Of a stretch of 64,000 nucleotides of DNA, positions 61,090 to 64,000 are shown one piece after another. Source of the stretch: Hominiventricola aquisgranensis (GTDB lineage Bacteria; Bacillota; Clostridia; Lachnospirales; Lachnospiraceae). The notes below the pieces were generated by a model. That model did not search any database. It was not told the origin of the DNA and saw nothing but the letters and a program-made list of their open reading frames with translations. Both the position numbers and the translations under genes were made by a program. Where the stretch lies: the NCBI RefSeq assembly GCF_040096225.1, contig NZ_JBBMFC010000006.1, positions 79,899-143,898 on the forward strand. Direction: 5' to 3'. Each line of letters begins with the position of its first letter. Position 1 is the first letter of the stretch.

Positions 61090-61141
61090 AAAGAAGCTGC
61101 CATATGATCGTCAAAAGAATGATCGTATGGCAGCTTTTTTG
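61090..61141. terminator. Strong bidirectional terminator after the ser operon
   Basis: AAGCTGCCATATGATC and GATCGTATGGCAGCTT form a 16-pair stem with one G-T pair, and TTTTTT follows. The aldose-epimerase-like gene converges from the other side. Confidence 0.92.
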
Positions 61142-61157
61142 AATCAAAGAATGGTCA

Positions 61158-61961
61158 TTAACATGGCCTAAATGCAAATACATAATCCCGTGCCTGTCCG
61201 GCGGAGAGATACTGCACGTATTTTTTCTGAAGCATATCAGTACAAGACACCTGATCCATGGTTCCACCACACCAGGGCTCAATGCAGAGGAATGGGGCAT
61301 CCTTTTTGATCGGGGTCCAGAAAGCAACGCTTTCATATCCAGGAAAATCAAACTGGATGCCTTTTTCTGTTCTGGAACTGATCAGTTTTACCGTGCGGGA
61401 TTTCAGATTCTCATAGAGAATGGCATCGTTGTCAAACATGGGATACTGAAGGTGCAGGTCCGGAATATTTTCATCCTCGAAGCGGAGCATATAGTCTGTG
61501 AACAGTTCACCTTCCTCCATAGGACAGAAGAATGCAGGATGTCCGCCAATCAGGAACGGCATCTCTTTGTCACTCTTATTTTCTACACCGTAAGTAACGA
61601 CAAGCTTTGCCTGATCCAGACGGAAGGTAACAGTGAAACGGAAGTCATATGGATAGACAGATGTGGTATAGTCATTGGTTCCGGTGGAGAGAATGACATA
61701 GTCATCACCTTTTTCGGCAACTTCAAATTCAGTGTCTTTTACAAAGCCGTGGCGCGGAATCTTGTAGTCAACACCATGGATCGTAACGGTTTCCGGAACA
61801 GCTCCGATATATGGAAACAGTACCGGAGAAGTCTTTGCCCAGTAGGCCGGATCTTTCTGCCACATATATTCCTTGCCTGCAGCAGTCTTGTAGGAAAGAA
61901 GCTCTGCGCCAAGGGTTCGGCAGGTGACAGATGCAAATTCATTTTGAATCGTAATGTTCAT
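61158..61961 (-). CDS. Aldose 1-epimerase family protein (LacX-like)
   Basis: This 267-residue protein has the galactose mutarotase-like beta-sandwich of the LacX group. Visible segments are RTLGAELLSYKTAAGKEYMW near 15-35, SPVLFPYIG, IPRHGFVKDTEFEV with the first His, LIGGHPAFFCPM with the second, and FLCIEPWCGG with the catalytic Glu. It may interconvert anomers of a sugar or sugar phosphate; the substrate is open. AGGGGG lies nine bases before the ATG on the minus strand, and a good promoter is present. Confidence 0.92.
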   Translation of the reverse strand: MNITIQNEFASVTCRTLGAELLSYKTAAGKEYMWQKDPAYWAKTSPVLFPYIGAVPETVTIHGVDYKIPRHGFVKDTEFEVAEKGDDYVILSTGTNDYTTSVYPYDFRFTVTFRLDQAKLVVTYGVENKSDKEMPFLIGGHPAFFCPMEEGELFTDYMLRFEDENIPDLHLQYPMFDNDAILYENLKSRTVKLISSRTEKGIQFDFPGYESVAFWTPIKKDAPFLCIEPWCGGTMDQVSCTDMLQKKYVQYLSAGQARDYVFAFRPC

Positions 61962-61992
61962 GAGAATATCCCCCTATGATTATATTAAGTTC

Positions 61993-62021
61993 AGTATAAC
62001 ATGGAGGATGAAAAGAGACAA
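61993..62021 (-). promoter_or_regulatory. Promoter of the aldose-epimerase-like gene
   Basis: On the minus strand TTGTCT (62021-62016) and TATACT (61998-61993) are 17 bases apart, 32 bases before the start codon. Confidence 0.7.
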
Positions 62022-62051
62022 CTGAGAAGAAATGTGATATACTAATATAAT
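62022..62051 (+). promoter_or_regulatory. Candidate promoter of the DUF6472 gene
   Basis: CTGAGA at 62022-62027 and a perfect TATAAT at 62046-62051 are 18 bases apart. The divergent promoter starts next to it. Confidence 0.55.
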
Positions 62052-62114
62052 TCGGAAATGCAAAGCATTTTCGAGCTGCTACTGCATTATGATTTACAAT
62101 CCAAGGAGATAACT

Positions 62115-62294
62115 ATGGAAGCAAGCTGCTGCGAGACCTGCAGAAATTATGTATATGATGAAGATTACGAATACTATGTATGTGATATGGATCTGGATGA
62201 AGATGAGATGTATCGCTTTTTAAGCGGTTCCACCGATTCATGCCCTTATTATCAGTTGGATAATGAATATTTGATCGTAAGAAAACAGATGTAG
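62115..62294 (+). CDS. DUF6472 family small protein
   Basis: This 59-residue protein matches my recollection of DUF6472, a small clostridial family of unknown function. It has a Cys-rich start (SCCETCRNYVYDE), a CDMDLDEDEMYRF segment and a C-terminal DSCPYYQLDNEYLIVRKQM. Four or five cysteines in CC-x2-C, C and C positions suggest a zinc-ribbon-like site. The ATG at 62115 is six bases after AAGGAG (62103-62108); an in-frame ATG at 62058 has no ribosome binding site. A truncated IS607 element begins about 20 bases after its stop codon. Confidence 0.8.
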   Translation: MEASCCETCRNYVYDEDYEYYVCDMDLDEDEMYRFLSGSTDSCPYYQLDNEYLIVRKQM

Positions 62295-62324
62295 ATAAGG
62301 AGAGATTCTAAGTAATTAAAAACA

Positions 62325-62927
62325 TTGACATTACAACGTTGGGACAGGGAAGGAACTCTAAAAGCAAATCGAACTCCAACTGATAGGCGTTATTATACTT
62401 ACGACCAATATCTTCAATTCAAAGGCATAAATACAGAGAATGACAATCGAGAAGTTGTTATTTATGCAAGAGTTTCTACAAGAAACCAAAAGGATGATTT
62501 ACAGAATCAAATATCGTTTTTACGTCAATTCTGTAATGCCAGAGGAATGATTGTAGACCAGTGTATTGAAGATTATGGAAGTGGTCTTAACTACAACCGA
62601 AAAAATTGGAATCAACTATTGGATCAAGTAATGGAACGAAAAATCAAAACGATCATAGTCACGCATAAGGACAGATTTATCAGATTTGGTTATGATTGGT
62701 TTGAGAAATTTTGTATGAAGTTCAACACAACCATAGTGGTAGTAAACAACGAAGAACTATCACCTCAGGAAGAACTCGTACAAGATATTGTTTCAATTCT
62801 TCATGAGTTTTCCTGTAGATTGTATGGATTTCGTAAGTATAAGAAGCAAATAGAAGGAGATGAAGAAATTGCTAAAGAGCTTCAAGACGGAAATCAATCC
62901 GACAGTCGAGCAGAAAGTCAAAATTAA
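62325..62927 (+). pseudogene. tnpA: IS607 TnpA serine recombinase, 5'-truncated
   Basis: The readable frame gives 200 residues. Intact IS607 TnpA proteins begin with a MerR-like helix-turn-helix of which the first helix and turn precede TLQRWDREG; here only LKT and then TLQRWDREGTLKANRTPTDRRYY remain after an in-frame stop. The serine recombinase domain from about 40 is complete: VIYARVSTRNQKDDLQNQI with catalytic Ser, then IEDYGSGLNYNRKNWNQLL and VTHKDRFIRFGYDWF. A TTG at 62325 could start a shortened protein, but DNA binding should be lost. Its 3' end overlaps tnpB by about 59 bases. Confidence 0.85.
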
Positions 62928-64000
62928 CAAGACTATTGGCACTTGCAGATATGTATATAATTTTTATCTTGCTCATAACAGGAATTTACATGATCAAGGT
63001 AAGAAGTTTATGACAGGCAAGAGTTTTAGTGTATGGCTTAATAATGAATATATTCCAAACCATCTTGATAAAGCATGGATCAAAGAGGCTTATTCAAAAG
63101 CGGTAAAGAAGTCCATTGAAGATGGATGTACTGCATTCACAAGATTTTTCAAACATCAAAGTGATTTTCCTAATTTCAAAAAGAAGGGAAAGTCTGATGT
63201 AAAAATGTATTTCGTAAAAAATAATTCGAAGGATTGCAGGTGCGAAAGACACAGGTTAAATATACCGACCCTGGGATGGGTACGCATTAAAGAAAAGGGT
63301 TATATCCCAACCACTAAGGACGGATGGAAAATCAAAAGCGGTACAGTTTCGATCAGAGCAGGAAGATACTATGTATCAGCTCTTGTAGAAGTTCCTGATG
63401 AGACTATTTATAACAATAATAATGATGGCATCGGAATAGACTTAGGCTTAAAAGACCTTGCGATTGTTTCTAATGGCAAAACTTATAAAAATATCAATAA
63501 GTCAGCAAGGGTAAAGAGACTTGAAAAGCAACTGCGTAGAGAACAAAGATGTCTCTCTCGCAAATATGAGAGTTTAAAGAAAGGAGAGTCCACTCAAAAG
63601 AATATACAAAAGCAAAAGCGCAAAGTACAGAAGCTTCATCATAAGATAGACAATATCCGTACTGATTACATCAATAAGACGGTCGCAGAGATAGTGAAAA
63701 CCAAGCCATCATATATAACGATCGAGGACTTGAACATATCAGGCATGATGAAGAACAGGCATCTTTCAAAAGCCGTTGCATCACAAAAATTCTATGAATT
63801 TAGAATAAAACTCAAAGCGAAATGTGATGAAAATGGAGTTGAGTTAAGAGTTACAGACAGATGGTATCCATCATCAAAGATGTGCCACTGTTGCGGTACT
63901 ATCAAAAAGGATCTAAAAATTTTGGATAGAATATACCGTTGTTCGTGTGGTTATATCGAAGACAGGGATTTCAATGCAAGTCTTAATCTTAGAGATGCTA
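62869..64000 (+). CDS. tnpB: IS607-type TnpB RNA-guided nuclease (cut by window end)
   Basis: TnpB is the transposon ancestor of Cas12 and cuts DNA directed by an RNA from the element's right end. The visible 377 codons include the N-terminal SFKTEINPTVEQKVKINKTI and IGTCRYVYNFYLAHNR. All RuvC residues are present: Asp191 in GIDLGLKDLAIV, Glu286 in YITIEDLNISGM and Asp367 in EDRDFNASLNL. The zinc ribbon has MCHCCG (339-343 region) and RCSCG. The TTG at 62869 is nine bases after AAGGAG; an in-frame ATG at 62860 abuts that site. No frameshift is visible, so it may be active. Confidence 0.9.
   Translation, partial: MLKSFKTEINPTVEQKVKINKTIGTCRYVYNFYLAHNRNLHDQGKKFMTGKSFSVWLNNEYIPNHLDKAWIKEAYSKAVKKSIEDGCTAFTRFFKHQSDFPNFKKKGKSDVKMYFVKNNSKDCRCERHRLNIPTLGWVRIKEKGYIPTTKDGWKIKSGTVSIRAGRYYVSALVEVPDETIYNNNNDGIGIDLGLKDLAIVSNGKTYKNINKSARVKRLEKQLRREQRCLSRKYESLKKGESTQKNIQKQKRKVQKLHHKIDNIRTDYINKTVAEIVKTKPSYITIEDLNISGMMKNRHLSKAVASQKFYEFRIKLKAKCDENGVELRVTDRWYPSSKMCHCCGTIKKDLKILDRIYRCSCGYIEDRDFNASLNLRDA

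Larger units (their letters stand above)
62313..64000 (+). mobile_element. IS607-family element, left end lost, right end beyond the window
   Basis: A serine-recombinase tnpA and a tnpB gene lie in the order and overlap typical of IS607 elements. The sequence becomes more AT-rich at about 62310 than the core genes before it. An in-frame stop at 62313-62315 precedes the tnpA frame, so the normal N-terminus and left end are missing. The junction lies between the DUF6472 stop codon at 62294 and about 62322. The right end and any guide (omega) RNA would lie past 64000. Confidence 0.85.

Noticed and set aside
1..64000. CRISPR arrays, tRNA genes, prophage or plasmid genes
   Set aside because: I saw no regularly spaced direct repeats, no tRNA TPsiC-type segments in intergenic DNA and no phage structural genes.

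Overview
The window looks like chromosome from a Clostridia bacterium of the Lachnospiraceae type (Blautia/Dorea/Ruminococcus-like). I infer this from gene content and order: a dgt-dnaG-rpoD-trmK-nif3 block, a TGS-fused uridine kinase family protein, a DUF1015 gene behind serC-serA, an Rpn-family nuclease, DUF1292 and DUF6472 proteins. Strong AGGAGG ribosome binding sites and sigma-A-like promoters are consistent with this. No species can be named from the sequence alone. Coding density is high, most genes lie on the + strand, and many neighbours overlap or nearly touch.

Layout. 0-7.8 kb: an L,D-transpeptidase, galE, an orphan PTS IIB-like protein, a type IIA topoisomerase pair (parE/parC-like) and a HAD phosphatase. 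7.8-11.8 kb: two ECF sigma factor operons, one SigV/RsiV-like with its own ECF-type promoter, the other followed by an Ig-like membrane protein and a DUF4349 lipoprotein. 11.9-15.4 kb: a GH13-like protein that has lost its catalytic residues, a DUF5662 protein and an LrgA/LrgB pair. 15.4-22.6 kb: the macromolecular synthesis block (dgt, dnaG, rpoD, trmK, nif3-like, nucleoside kinase). 22.6-26.2 kb: accessory genes (AAA/PD-(D/E)XK protein, PAP2 phosphatase, a divergent peptide deformylase, a membrane-bound XRE regulator). 26.2-26.7 kb: RNase P RNA with promoter and terminator. 26.7-30.7 kb: acetyltransferase, exonuclease III, a third ECF sigma/anti-sigma-like pair and an M50 protease on the opposite strand.

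30.9-35.5 kb: a TPP riboswitch and terminator control thiD-tenA-thiZXY, a thiamine pyrimidine salvage operon that ends in an unusual 150-base hairpin. 35.5-36.7 kb: an Rpn-family nuclease gene with a structured leader. 36.8-40.8 kb: gltX, a UvrD-type helicase and a YigZ protein. 40.9-43.2 kb on the minus strand: DUF1292 and two LURP-one/tubby-like proteins. 43.3-50.1 kb: aminotransferase, YdcF-like protein, a hydroxyacid dehydrogenase with glycerate kinase, an MBL-fold hydrolase and a split transketolase. 50.2-52.9 kb: aroC (minus), tgt and yajC. 52.9-61.0 kb: an amino-acid run leuB-ilvD-ilvB-serC-serA-DUF1015 closed by a strong terminator. 61.1-64 kb: an aldose-epimerase-like gene (minus), a DUF6472 gene, and an IS607-family element whose tnpA has lost its 5' end while its TnpB keeps all three RuvC catalytic residues up to the window edge.

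Most of the window is ordinary core chromosome. The signals that stand out most are the catalytically degenerate GH13 protein, the 150-base hairpin plus structured leader before the Rpn gene, the deformylase with a replaced active-site glutamine, and the decapitated IS607 element. I found no CRISPR array, tRNA or prophage.
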